A DNA stretch of 64,000 nucleotides from Akkermansiaceae bacterium (GTDB taxonomy: Bacteria; Verrucomicrobiota; Verrucomicrobiia; Verrucomicrobiales; Akkermansiaceae), in contig JAHCBC010000001.1 in assembly GCA_019634595.1 (NCBI GenBank), forward strand, positions 1,178,001 through 1,242,000, read 5' to 3'. Positions 1-8,070 of this stretch are shown here, one piece after another. The notes under the pieces are model-generated. The model was not told the origin of the DNA. It did no database searches and saw nothing but the letters and a program-made list of their open reading frames with translations. Within the stretch, counting starts at the first letter, position 1. Every line of letters starts with the position of its first letter. Made by a program: the position numbers and the translations under genes.

Positions 1-9
1 TATAGAACC

Positions 10-600
10 ATGCAAACTGCCAACGTCAATCTGCCGATCACCGTCACGGTGCGCCACGAGCAAGTGACTGATGCCCTGCGCGATCACGTCCACAAGAAGA
101 TCGAAGGACTCCATCTGGACTACCCGCGCATCATCGAAGCCAAAGCCATTCTCGACGTTCAGAAAAACCGATTTATCGCCGAAGTCATCCTCCACTGTGC
201 GAACCACATCCACATCGAGGCCCACACGGAGGGCAAGGACATGTACGCCGCGATCGATGAGACGGTGGACAAGATCGCCCGCCGGATGCGGAAGCACAAA
301 ACCCGCCTGCTCAAGAAAAACCGCCCTCACCGGAACGAATCCATCCGGCACCTGGAGGAGCGCTTCTTCACCGAGGACGCCCTCGACCACCCGGAAGAGG
401 CGGAGCACGATCCGGAACCATTCATCATCCATCCGGAGAACTACGCCATCAAGACGATGTACAAGGAGGATGCCATCATGCAGCTCGAGCTGTCCGACCG
501 GCCGTTCGTGCTCTACAAGAGCGCCCGCCGCGGCTGCCTGACCATCGTCTATCGCCGCAAGGACGGCGAATACGCCGCGATGGACATCAAGGAAGGATGA
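10..600 (+). CDS. hpf: Long-form ribosome hibernation promoting factor (HPF/RaiA family)
   Basis: The 196-residue product has the two-part layout of long HPF. Residues 1-105 form a RaiA/YfiA-like domain that opens with the strand ITVTVRHEQVTDALRDHV and is rich in basic residues towards its end (RRMRKHKTRLLKKN). An acidic linker follows, then a C-terminal dimerisation domain from about residue 140 to the end (MQLELSDRPFVLYKSAR). In this family the N-domain sits in the 30S decoding region and the C-domain pairs two 30S subunits to make inactive 100S dimers in stationary phase. The ATG at 10 lies too near the window edge for upstream signals to be judged. A strong terminator follows 37 nt after the stop, so the gene ends its transcription unit. 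Confidence 0.93.
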   Translation: MQTANVNLPITVTVRHEQVTDALRDHVHKKIEGLHLDYPRIIEAKAILDVQKNRFIAEVILHCANHIHIEAHTEGKDMYAAIDETVDKIARRMRKHKTRLLKKNRPHRNESIRHLEERFFTEDALDHPEEAEHDPEPFIIHPENYAIKTMYKEDAIMQLELSDRPFVLYKSARRGCLTIVYRRKDGEYAAMDIKEG

Positions 601-636
601 TCCCGCGGTAACGTCGCGTTCGATCCACAAAAAGAA

Positions 637-668
637 GCCGGGCGGGAGTGATCCCGTCCGGCTTTTTT
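637..668 (+). terminator. Rho-independent terminator after hpf
   Basis: An 11-bp stem (637-647 with 652-662, one G-U pair) closes a four-base loop and is followed by six T residues (663-668). Confidence 0.9.
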
Positions 669-673
669 CGCAT

Positions 674-827
674 GTGGCGGCGATCACCGGTCGCCGTAGG
701 TTCAATGCCACCGGATCTGCGGTGCGGTAGCGGGCTTCCCGTGATGAAAAGGTGGCATCGATGTTTCGTTGGGATCGGAAGGCCGCACTTATCCGCCCAG
801 ACGCAATGGCGCAGCCATGATTTGCAC
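674..827. repeat. Dispersed repeat family A, copy 1
   Basis: First of two head-to-tail copies with a 154-bp period in the non-coding stretch between hpf and rpsA. Both begin GTGGCGGCGATCACCGGTCG and share blocks such as GCGGTAGCGGGCTTCCCGTG and CGTTGGGATCGGAAGG. Each ends in a hairpin around ATGGCGCAGCCAT. Short open frames across it overlap the repeat on both strands and look non-coding. Confidence 0.85.
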
Positions 828-982
828 GTGGCGGCGATCACCGGTCGCCGTCGTTTCCATACCACTGGCTGTGCGGTGCGGTAGCGGGCTTCCCGTGATG
901 AAAAGATGGCATCGATGCTTCGTTGGGATCGGAAGGTCGCACTCATCCACCCAGCCGTAATGGCGCAGCCATTACGCTACGG
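828..982. repeat. Dispersed repeat family A, copy 2
   Basis: Second tandem copy, highly similar to 674-827. It ends in a perfect hairpin at 957-975 (GTAATGGC, loop GCA, GCCATTAC). Its right half reappears in reverse orientation near 36.71 kb. Confidence 0.85.
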
Positions 983-1039
983 GAGAGATCGCCGCTCTGA
1001 TGGTGGAATGGGGACCGGGGGATTGCACCCGTCGCAAGG

Positions 1040-1063
1040 ACGGCGACCGGTGATCGCCGCCAC
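1040..1063. repeat. Inverted fragment of family A head
   Basis: These 24 bases are the exact reverse complement of the first 24 bases of both family A copies (674-697 and 828-851). The cluster is therefore flanked by inverted ends. Confidence 0.85.
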
Positions 1064-1075
1064 AAAATGAAGAAA

Positions 1076-1105
1076 GCCGGCCGGGAAAAACCCGGCCGGC
1101 TTTTT
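1076..1105 (-). terminator. Terminator of rpsA
   Basis: A perfect 10-bp GC stem (1076-1085 with 1091-1100) closes a five-base loop just beyond the rpsA stop. It has A/T tracts on both sides and could act in both directions. The only minus-strand gene reading into it is rpsA. Confidence 0.8.
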
Positions 1106-1125
1106 GAATTTCAGACGGAGGAGGA

Positions 1126-2832
1126 TTATTCCTCGCCCGGACGCCACTCTTCGGAGGCGGCTGCCGCAAGGTTGAACGCTTGCTCGAGGCCCACCATCTC
1201 GGAAGACGGACGGAGGCTTTCGAAGCTGGCGGACTCTTTCTTGAGCTGCTCTTCGGAGTAGTTGACGGCCTTGATGGAGAGGCCGATGCGGCGCTCCACC
1301 TTGTCCACCTTGATGACGCGGGCTTCGATGGTGTCACCGACCTTGATGATGTCCTTGACCTTCTCCACGTGGTCTTCGCTGAGTTGCGAGATGTGGATGA
1401 GACCGTCGATGTCGCCGTCGAGGCTGACGAACGCGCCGAAGGAAGCGATCTTCGCCACAGTGCCCTTGACCAGGTCGCCCACCTTGAAGCGGCTGTCGAT
1501 GAGGCTCCATGGATCGTCTTCGGTCTGCTTGATGCCGAGGGAGACGCGCTGGTTGGCCTTGTCGATCGCAAGCACGATGGCTTCCACTTCGTCGCTCTTC
1601 TTGAGAACTTCGGACGGGTGGTTGATCTTGCGGGTCCAGGACATGTCGGACACGTGGATCATGCCGTCGATGCCTTCTTCCAGTTCCACGAACGCACCGT
1701 AGGCGGTGAGGTTGCGGACCGGTCCCTTGATGGTCGCGCCGACCGGGTAGCGGAGTTCGATCTCGTCCCATGGGTTCGAGTCGAGCTGGCGGACGCCGAG
1801 GGAGATTTTCTGCTCCTCGATGGAGATGCCGAGAACGACGGCTTCGATTTCCTGGCCGATCTCAAGCACGTCCGAAGGACGGGTGATGCGCTTGACCCAG
1901 CTGAGTTCGGAAACGTGGACGAGACCTTCGACACCGCGCTCGATTTCGACGAACGCACCGTAGGGAAGGAGCTTGGTGACCTTGCCCTTGACCTGTTGGC
2001 CGATGGGGTACTTGCGCTCGATGTCTTCCCATGGGTTGTCGGACATTTGCTTGAGGCCGAGCGACACGCGCTCTTTCTCGCGGTCCACGTCGAGGATGAT
2101 GACCTCGACGGACTGGCCGATGTGGAGGAGTTCGGAAGGATGGTTGATCCGGCCCCACGACATGTCGGTGATGTGGAGCAGGCCGTCCATGCCCTGGAGA
2201 TCGACGAACGCACCGAAGTCGGTGATGTTCTTGATCGCGCCGACCACCTTGTCCCCGACCTTGACGGTCTGGAGGAAGCGCTGGCGGAGCTCGGAGCGCT
2301 CGGCTTCGATGACTTCGCGGCGGGAGAGAACGATGTTCTTCCGCTCGTCGTTGACCTTGACGATCTTGAATTCGTAGACGTTGCCGACGTATTCGTTGAG
2401 ATCCTTCGGCGGGATGATGTCCACCTGGGAACCTGGAAGGAATGCTTCGACGCCGACATTGACGGTGAGGCCGCCTTTGACGACGGACTTGACCTTGCCG
2501 CGAACGAGGCCGCCGTCCTGGAACACCTTGACGATCTTTTCCCAGTTCTGCTTGTGGGCGGCCTTCTCCTTGGAGAGGACGACCATGCCTTCGTCGTTCT
2601 CGAGCTTCTCGAGGAGGACTTCGATTTCATCGCCGACTTCGATCTCTTCGTCCTCGAATTCGTTGGACGGGATCGCGCCTTCGGACTTGTAGCCGATGTC
2701 GACGAGGACGACCTGCGGGCGGATCTCGAGGATGGTGCCCTTGACGATCGATCCTTCGCGGAATTCGCGGAACTTGGAATCGATCAGGTCGCTGAGTTCT
2801 TGGTTTCTGGGTTCCGCTGGTGCGTAAGCCAT
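1126..2832 (-). CDS. rpsA: 30S ribosomal protein S1
   Basis: Ribosomal protein S1 binds mRNA on the 30S subunit and helps initiation. The sequence contains six tandem S1/OB-fold domains, recognised by recurring G-A-F-V and DGL-HI/VS-SW signatures such as GAFVDLQGMDGLLHITDMSW and GAFVELEEGIDGMIHVSDMSW. The N-terminal part (EGSIVKGTILEIRPQVVLVD, YKSEGAIP) is typical of full-length S1. I chose the ATG at 2832 (MAYAPAEP) because an in-frame ATG at 2883 would add 17 Asn/Thr-rich residues unlike S1. The sequence just upstream of 2832 is an unstructured A/C-rich leader with no Shine-Dalgarno motif, and 2883 remains possible. The gene stands alone with its own terminator. Confidence 0.95.
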   Translation of the reverse strand: MAYAPAEPRNQELSDLIDSKFREFREGSIVKGTILEIRPQVVLVDIGYKSEGAIPSNEFEDEEIEVGDEIEVLLEKLENDEGMVVLSKEKAAHKQNWEKIVKVFQDGGLVRGKVKSVVKGGLTVNVGVEAFLPGSQVDIIPPKDLNEYVGNVYEFKIVKVNDERKNIVLSRREVIEAERSELRQRFLQTVKVGDKVVGAIKNITDFGAFVDLQGMDGLLHITDMSWGRINHPSELLHIGQSVEVIILDVDREKERVSLGLKQMSDNPWEDIERKYPIGQQVKGKVTKLLPYGAFVEIERGVEGLVHVSELSWVKRITRPSDVLEIGQEIEAVVLGISIEEQKISLGVRQLDSNPWDEIELRYPVGATIKGPVRNLTAYGAFVELEEGIDGMIHVSDMSWTRKINHPSEVLKKSDEVEAIVLAIDKANQRVSLGIKQTEDDPWSLIDSRFKVGDLVKGTVAKIASFGAFVSLDGDIDGLIHISQLSEDHVEKVKDIIKVGDTIEARVIKVDKVERRIGLSIKAVNYSEEQLKKESASFESLRPSSEMVGLEQAFNLAAAASEEWRPGEE

Positions 2833-3067
2833 TTTGTTTGTTTGGTTTATGGTTTGGTTGTGGGTTCGTTTTCCTTCCGACATTGTCCCGATCGTTGAAA
2901 GCGGGCAGACACCGGGACTCCAACCGTCTGCCCGCCCGAAGAAAAGCGGACGGCGAAACTACGATTTCGCCCTGCTTTGACAAGCCGAAACCCGCATAAA
3001 ATCAGGGTTTTCACCGTGGATAGGAATCCGGTTGAGCGTCCGGGAAATCCCGGTAGATTCCGGCACC

Positions 3068-4225
3068 ATGGATCTGAAAGCTCTCACCCTCTCCGCCCTC
3101 GTCCTTTCCTCCCTGCCGCTCCATGCGGAAATCGCCGGCAAACCCATCGCCAAAGGCTTCGAACGCCCGGTGTGGGCGGGTGTGCCGCAGGGCGTGGAAG
3201 GCAAGATCTGGGTGATGGAGCAGGCCGGACGCGTGTGGATCGTGGACATCGCCAGCGGGAAGTGGAGCGACAAGCCGTTTCTGGACGTCCGGGAACTGGT
3301 GAGCCGGAAAGGAAACGAGGAAGGCCTGCTGGGCCTCGCCTTCGCCAAGGACTTCCAGACCACCGGGCGCTATTACGTGAACTATACGGACAAGGAAAAG
3401 CAGACGAAGATCGTCCGCTACGTTTCCGCGGACAAGCAGACGACCGACCCCGCGACGGCGGAGGAGATCCTGGTTTATCCCAGCGAGTTCGAGAACCACA
3501 ACGGCGGCTGGATCGACTTCGGGCCGGACGGCTACCTCTACATCGGCAACGGCGACGGTGGCTCCGGCAATGACCCGAAGCAGCGCGCCCAGGATCTCGG
3601 CTCCCTGCTCGGGAAGATCCTGCGCATCGATGTTTCCCCGGAAAAGGGCTACAAGGTTCCGGCGGACAATCCCTTCGTCGGGAATGCGGAGGCGAAACCG
3701 GAGATCTGGGCCTATGGCGTGCGGAATCCGTGGCGGAACTCATTCGACCGCGAGACCGGCGACTTCTGGATCGCCGATGTGGGCCAGGGCCTGTGGGAGG
3801 AAGTCAACTTTGTCCCGAAAGGCGAAGGCAAGGGCGCGAACTTCGGCTGGAGGCTGCGTGAAGGCCTGATCGCCACGCCGACCAAGGGAGTCGGCGGTGA
3901 GGCCCCCGGTGCCGTGGAACCGATCTACGTCTATAAACACGGCATGGGCGAGGACCAGGGGCTTTCCATCACCGGCGGTTATGTCTATCGCGGCTCCGCC
4001 GTCCCTGAACTGAAGGGCCGCTACATTTTCGCGGACTACCAGAACCCGCGGATCTGGTCCTTCGTCGAGAAAAACGGCAAGGCGACCGACTTCAAGGACC
4101 ACACGAAGGCGCTCCAACCGGAAGGCGGCCGCATCAATCTCATTTCCTCCTTCGCGGAGGACAACAAGGGCGAGATCTTCCTGCTCGACCACAGCGGTGT
4201 GGTCTACCAGATCGTGGAGAAGTAA
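3068..4225 (+). CDS. Secreted PQQ-dependent sugar dehydrogenase (GSDH family)
   Basis: The product is 385 residues with a signal peptide (LTLSALVLSSLPLHAEIAG) and matches the glucose/sorbosone dehydrogenase beta-propeller family. Visible family signatures are the early GLLGLAFAKDF segment, the central WAYGVRNPWRNSFDRETGDF and ADVGQGLWEEVNF stretch, and GGYVYRG followed by GRYIFADY. Relatives oxidise aldose sugars in the periplasm with PQQ as cofactor, but many members have unknown substrates. No PQQ synthesis gene is seen here. The start at 3068 puts the signal peptide at the N-terminus; an in-frame start at 3032 would add 12 residues ahead of it. The neighbours are unrelated and divergently oriented, so it is probably monocistronic. 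Confidence 0.88.
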   Translation: MDLKALTLSALVLSSLPLHAEIAGKPIAKGFERPVWAGVPQGVEGKIWVMEQAGRVWIVDIASGKWSDKPFLDVRELVSRKGNEEGLLGLAFAKDFQTTGRYYVNYTDKEKQTKIVRYVSADKQTTDPATAEEILVYPSEFENHNGGWIDFGPDGYLYIGNGDGGSGNDPKQRAQDLGSLLGKILRIDVSPEKGYKVPADNPFVGNAEAKPEIWAYGVRNPWRNSFDRETGDFWIADVGQGLWEEVNFVPKGEGKGANFGWRLREGLIATPTKGVGGEAPGAVEPIYVYKHGMGEDQGLSITGGYVYRGSAVPELKGRYIFADYQNPRIWSFVEKNGKATDFKDHTKALQPEGGRINLISSFAEDNKGEIFLLDHSGVVYQIVEK

Positions 4226-4242
4226 CGGGAAAAGTTCGTTCT

Positions 4243-4305
4243 ACGGAGTGCGGCTTGCCTGTTACTGGGGCCAGCAAAAACAAGCGGACTGAATCCGCGC
4301 TCCGT
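4243..4305. repeat. Imperfect palindrome downstream of the dehydrogenase
   Basis: Eleven-base arms at 4243-4253 and 4295-4305 are complementary with one G-U pair. There is no T-run, so it is either a weak terminator or another intergenic palindromic repeat. Confidence 0.4.
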
Positions 4306-4333
4306 TCCCAAATCCTCCTGACAGGATCGTTTC

Positions 4334-4810
4334 ATGAAATTGATTCCCCCCATTCTTCTGATGTTCGCCTTGCTGACGGGTTGTTCGTCCTTTGATCAGA
4401 ATCAGAGAAAATCCGCCAAGGAGGTCGAGTCATTCACCCATCGCGAGGGAGTGCTGACAATTTTTTCACTCGATCCGAATTTACCTGATGAAGAAGTTCC
4501 AGATGCGTTTCATCGATACCGGGTTCTGGGCCGTACCGTGGTGACAAATGCCGGCCAGAAGGAAGACCTGCTCCGGAAGCTGGCGGAAAGCATACGGCGG
4601 AACGAAGGAGAGGTTGCTGCCTGTTTCAATCCCCGGCACGGCCTGCGCTTCGAGGCCGATGGCAAACAGGTGGACATGGTGATATGTTTCGAGTGCCGAT
4701 CAGCTGATGTGTACGGATCATCTGTCGAAAACTTTCTTCTAACAGGACATGGCAAGGCGGAGTTCGACGCGGTATTGACCGGGCAAGGGATTCCGCCAGG
4801 CGAGGAATAA
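4334..4810 (+). CDS. Small hypothetical lipoprotein
   Basis: This 158-residue protein starts with a clear lipoprotein signal (MKLIPPILLMFALLTGC) whose lipobox LLTGC would place lipid on Cys17. The mature part has no family I recognise. It contains two further Cys residues (ACFN, CFEC) and ends GQGIPPGEE. The motifs EGEVAACFNPRHGLRF and MVICFECRSADVYG suggest a small soluble domain exposed on a membrane face. The gene is flanked by an unrelated dehydrogenase and a palindromic repeat, so context says nothing about its role. Confidence 0.72.
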   Translation: MKLIPPILLMFALLTGCSSFDQNQRKSAKEVESFTHREGVLTIFSLDPNLPDEEVPDAFHRYRVLGRTVVTNAGQKEDLLRKLAESIRRNEGEVAACFNPRHGLRFEADGKQVDMVICFECRSADVYGSSVENFLLTGHGKAEFDAVLTGQGIPPGEE

Positions 4811-4828
4811 AGCGGATCTGATGAAATT

Positions 4829-4897
4829 GGACCGCGGAATTCATTCCGCTTGACTGCCCAAACCCGATTCTCCGGGGCGGAATGAATTCCGCGGTCC
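4829..4897. repeat. Palindromic repeat family P, copy 1
   Basis: Perfect 21-bp inverted arms at 4829-4849 and 4877-4897 (GGACCGCGGAATTCATTCCGC and its complement) flank a 27-base spacer. Related copies lie at 41747-41825 and 53101-53175. It sits between the lipoprotein gene and the 3' end of recG. Confidence 0.92.
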
Positions 4898-4962
4898 CAG
4901 TGGCTGATGAAGCCAAGCGAACTAAAGTCCACGCTCCGATTCAGAGCATGCCAAGGAGCCGA

Positions 4963-7014
4963 TCAGGCGGTGGAGGGCTGGGAGATTTCCCCGTTTTCCG
5001 TAATCAATCCCCGCAGAACCTCATACGCGCCATCGAGCCGGGGATCATCCGCCAGGATTTTCTCCGCGAGCGCACGCGCTTCCCGCAGCAGCGGTGTGTC
5101 CGCCAGGAACTCCACGAACTTCAGGTCGGAAACACCGCTCTGCATGGTGCCGAGAACGTCACCCGGACCACGCAGGCGGAGGTCCGCTTCCGCGATCTCG
5201 AATCCGTCCGCGGTCTGCTCCAACACTTTGAGCTTTTCCATGGCTTCCGGGGATTTGCCGTCCGTGAGGAGGACGCAATACCCCTTGTGCCCTCCCCGGC
5301 CGATCCTGCCGCGCAACTGGTGGAGCTGCGCGAGTCCGAAGCGGTCGGCATGGTGCAGGATCATGACGCTGGCATTCGGAACATCGACCCCGACCTCGAT
5401 GACGGTGGTGGCGACCAATGCCGCGATCTCACCGTCCCGGAAACGTCTCATGACTTCTTCCTTCTCCTCCGGCTTCAGCTTGCCATGCACCATGCCGACC
5501 TCATATCCGGAAAGGCGCTTCCTCCACTTCTCGAGCGCCTCGGTGGCGGACTCAATTTTGAGTGATTCGCTTTCATCCACCAAGGGATAGACGAGGTAGG
5601 CCTGCCTGCCTTCCTTGAGTTGTTCCTTCACGAACTTCGTCACATCCGTCTGGGAGGCTTTCACCCGCACGGCGGTGATGATCTTCGAGCGGCCCGGCGG
5701 CTTTTCATCCAGCAGAGAGACATCCAGGTCCCCATAGATGGTCATGGTCAGGGTGCGCGGGATGGGGGTGGCGGTCATGACCAGCACATCCGGCATGACT
5801 CCCTGGCGGATGAGCGCGGCACGCTGCGCGACGCCGAATTTGTGCTGTTCATCGATCACCACCAGGCCGAGATCCCGGAAGGCGACGGAATCAAAGAACA
5901 GGGCATGGGTGCCGATGATGATCTGTGGATCTCCCTCCAGCTGCAGGTGGGTGTCCTCCCCCCGGTTTCCGGTGCGCAGCGAGATGCGGATGCCCAGCGG
6001 ATCCAGCCAGCGGCGGAAGGTGAGGTAGTGCTGCTCCGCGAGGATCTGGGTGGGGGCCATGAGGGCGGCCTGGCAGCCGGAATCAATGGCCAGCAGCATG
6101 GCCGCCATGGCGACGAAGGTTTTCCCGGAACCTACGTCCCCCTGGAGCAGGCGGTTCATCGGCAGCGGGCTGCGCATGTCCGCGAGGATTTCCCGGATGG
6201 AGCGCTTCTGCGCGCCGGTCAGGTCGAATGGCAGGTTCTCGTAGAACTTCGTGAGCGAGGTGGTCTTCTTTCCCAACACGCGGCCGCGCTTTTCCTGATA
6301 GCGGGCGCGCCGCCACACGACATTCAACTGGAGGGCGAAGAACTCATCGAGGGCGAGCCGCCTGCGCGCCGCCGCGGCCTGTTCCATCGACTCCGGAAAA
6401 TGCACCTGCCGCAGCGCTGCCGCGCGCGGAAAGCCGGCATCCAGTTCATGAACCGGTGACAGGGAGGCGGGATCGATCTGCAGGAGCAGCAGGTGGATGA
6501 TCTCCCGCAAACGCCGCTGGGAAATCCCGGGGATGTTCCGGTAGATGGGCACGATGCGCTCGATGTGGATGGAGGAGGAGGAGTCATCATCCTTCACCAC
6601 CTCGAACTCGGGATGGTCGATGATCAACCGCCCGTTGCTGTCCTTCACCTTTCCATAGACGATGACATCATGCCCGGTGGCGATGACCTTCTGGATGAAC
6701 GGCATGTTGAACCAACGGCAGGTGATCTTGCCTGAGCCGAACACGCCGCCGGTGCCATCCAGCACCACCGCTTCATAAAACCTACGCCCGGGGCCGGAGA
6801 AACGCATGCCGGCATCGATCACGGTGCCGCGCAGGCAGACGGGCTGCGCGGTGGCCTGGGTGGGGAAGCGGTCGAAGCGGCGGCGGTCCTCGTACCGCTT
6901 CGGGATGTGTTCCAGCAGTTGCCACGCGGTGGCATGGCCCGCGGCCGCCAGAGCGGCGGACTCCTTGCCAGGTAGCAGCGGCAGATTCACCAGTTCCTCA
7001 CGCGCGGAAAACAC
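4963..7014 (-). CDS. recG: ATP-dependent DNA helicase RecG
   Basis: RecG remodels stalled replication forks and Holliday junctions. The 683-residue length fits the family. The order is an N-terminal wedge/OB domain (about residues 50-150), a superfamily 2 helicase domain with Walker A GDVGSGKT near residue 290 and a DEQH box (VVIDEQHKFGVAQR) near 386, the TATPIPRT motif, and the C-terminal helicase half with TTVIEVGVDVPNA and LHQLRGRIGRGGHKGYC. The LRGPGDVLGTMQSGVSDLKF tail is also typical of RecG. The downstream DUF971 stop is 13 nt before this start, so the two genes are probably co-transcribed. Confidence 0.97.
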   Translation of the reverse strand: MFSAREELVNLPLLPGKESAALAAAGHATAWQLLEHIPKRYEDRRRFDRFPTQATAQPVCLRGTVIDAGMRFSGPGRRFYEAVVLDGTGGVFGSGKITCRWFNMPFIQKVIATGHDVIVYGKVKDSNGRLIIDHPEFEVVKDDDSSSSIHIERIVPIYRNIPGISQRRLREIIHLLLLQIDPASLSPVHELDAGFPRAAALRQVHFPESMEQAAAARRRLALDEFFALQLNVVWRRARYQEKRGRVLGKKTTSLTKFYENLPFDLTGAQKRSIREILADMRSPLPMNRLLQGDVGSGKTFVAMAAMLLAIDSGCQAALMAPTQILAEQHYLTFRRWLDPLGIRISLRTGNRGEDTHLQLEGDPQIIIGTHALFFDSVAFRDLGLVVIDEQHKFGVAQRAALIRQGVMPDVLVMTATPIPRTLTMTIYGDLDVSLLDEKPPGRSKIITAVRVKASQTDVTKFVKEQLKEGRQAYLVYPLVDESESLKIESATEALEKWRKRLSGYEVGMVHGKLKPEEKEEVMRRFRDGEIAALVATTVIEVGVDVPNASVMILHHADRFGLAQLHQLRGRIGRGGHKGYCVLLTDGKSPEAMEKLKVLEQTADGFEIAEADLRLRGPGDVLGTMQSGVSDLKFVEFLADTPLLREARALAEKILADDPRLDGAYEVLRGLITENGEISQPSTA

Positions 7015-7027
7015 GGCTGGAAGTGGA

Positions 7028-7357
7028 TCAGTTGCCGCTCAACCCGGCAAGGCGCAGAAGGTAGGGATAGCTGTAAATCCCCGTCGAGTGGCCATCCGCC
7101 CAAAACACCTGCAAGGCATAGCCACCCACGCCCTGGAATTTCACGAGATCGAACGCCTTCGGGCCGTATTCCACCACCGGCTTCATCACCCGGCCCAGCG
7201 CGTCCGGCTCGCCCTGGCAAGCCGCACACGGGCAGGCCCGCCGCATGAGCGGGAGCGCGATGTATGCCTCCGTGTCATCCGAAAAGGAGAGGGCGAGTTC
7301 ATTGCCGATCACGGCGGCCTGTTCGAGCACCAATGCCATGGCGGGATGATGGCTCAT
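7028..7357 (-). CDS. DUF971 (GBBH-like N-terminal) domain protein
   Basis: A 109-residue protein matching the stand-alone DUF971 family, related to the N-terminal domain of gamma-butyrobetaine hydroxylases. The Cys-rich signature RACPCAACQGE lies near residue 40, and the end has GGYALQVFWADGHSTGIYSYPYLL with the conserved W-DGH-SGIY pattern. Stand-alone members have been linked to iron-sulfur cluster or metal handling, but the function is not settled. The start codon overlaps the stop codon of the upstream YggS-type gene (ATGA), implying translational coupling. Confidence 0.88.
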   Translation of the reverse strand: MSHHPAMALVLEQAAVIGNELALSFSDDTEAYIALPLMRRACPCAACQGEPDALGRVMKPVVEYGPKAFDLVKFQGVGGYALQVFWADGHSTGIYSYPYLLRLAGLSGN

Positions 7358-8061
7358 CCAAGCTCGCCGTCCACCCGATAGGCGCGGCCCCCGAAAATCG
7401 CCGAGCCTACCCGCACATGGGTGGCCCCTTCTTCGATGGCCACCTCATAGTCCCCGCTCATGCCCATGCTGAGGGACGGCAGGCGGACGCCGGTTTTCCG
7501 CTCCATGGCGTCCCGCAATTCCCGCAACCGGACAAACCACTTTCGCGATGCCTCCGCATCCTCTCCCGGAGGCGGGATGGTCATCAGCCCCTGGATCTCC
7601 ACCCGCTCCACAGCGAGGAGATCGTCAATTTCCCGCTCGAGTTCGTCAGGCTCAAAACCACCCTTCGATGCCTCGCCGCCAACATTCACCTGGAGGAACA
7701 CCTTCGGAAAAAGCCCGAGATCCGCGGCGACACCTGCGGTGTAGCGGGCGAGTTTCAGCGAATCGATGGCATGGATGGTGCCGAACAACGGCAGGATTTT
7801 CCTCACCTTGTTCGACTGGACGCGGCCGATGAAATGCCAATCGAGGGAGGCTGGCAGAACTGCGATTTTCGGCTCGGCTTCCTGCTGGCGGCTCTCGCCG
7901 AAAACCTTCTGCCCGGCATCCGCCGCTTCTTTGATGAGGGCGGAGGGAAACGTCTTCGACACGGCGACGAGCTGCACCGATAAAGAGTCACGGCCCGCCC
8001 TCGAGCAGGCCGCCTCCATGCGCGCGTGAATCTCCCGGAGATTCCTCCCGATGTCAGACAT
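7354..8061 (-). CDS. YggS-family pyridoxal phosphate homeostasis protein
   Basis: This 235-residue protein is an alanine-racemase-fold PLP-binding protein. The PLP lysine is in LVAVSKTFP near residue 35. Later motifs are WHFIGRVQSNKVR, FLQVNVGGEASKGGF, GLMTIPPPGEDAEASRKWF and LSMGMSGDYEVAIEEGATHVRVGSAIFG (split by family convention into SMGMS-D and R-G-IFG). Family members keep free PLP balanced and have no known catalytic reaction. The gene overlaps DUF971 by four bases, and recG follows. It begins 10 nt after the 3' end of prc. Confidence 0.93.
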   Translation of the reverse strand: MSDIGRNLREIHARMEAACSRAGRDSLSVQLVAVSKTFPSALIKEAADAGQKVFGESRQQEAEPKIAVLPASLDWHFIGRVQSNKVRKILPLFGTIHAIDSLKLARYTAGVAADLGLFPKVFLQVNVGGEASKGGFEPDELEREIDDLLAVERVEIQGLMTIPPPGEDAEASRKWFVRLRELRDAMERKTGVRLPSLSMGMSGDYEVAIEEGATHVRVGSAIFGGRAYRVDGELG

Positions 8062-8070
8062 GCAGGCGCT

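Noticed and set aside
674..1063. CRISPR or insertion sequence
   Set aside because: Two 154-bp copies with no unique spacers and no transposase frame; better described as intergenic repeats.
1180..2898. 572-residue open frame antisense to rpsA
   Set aside because: Its product is a Asp/Glu/Val-rich mirror of the S1 coding strand; the six S1 domains on the other strand are unmistakable.
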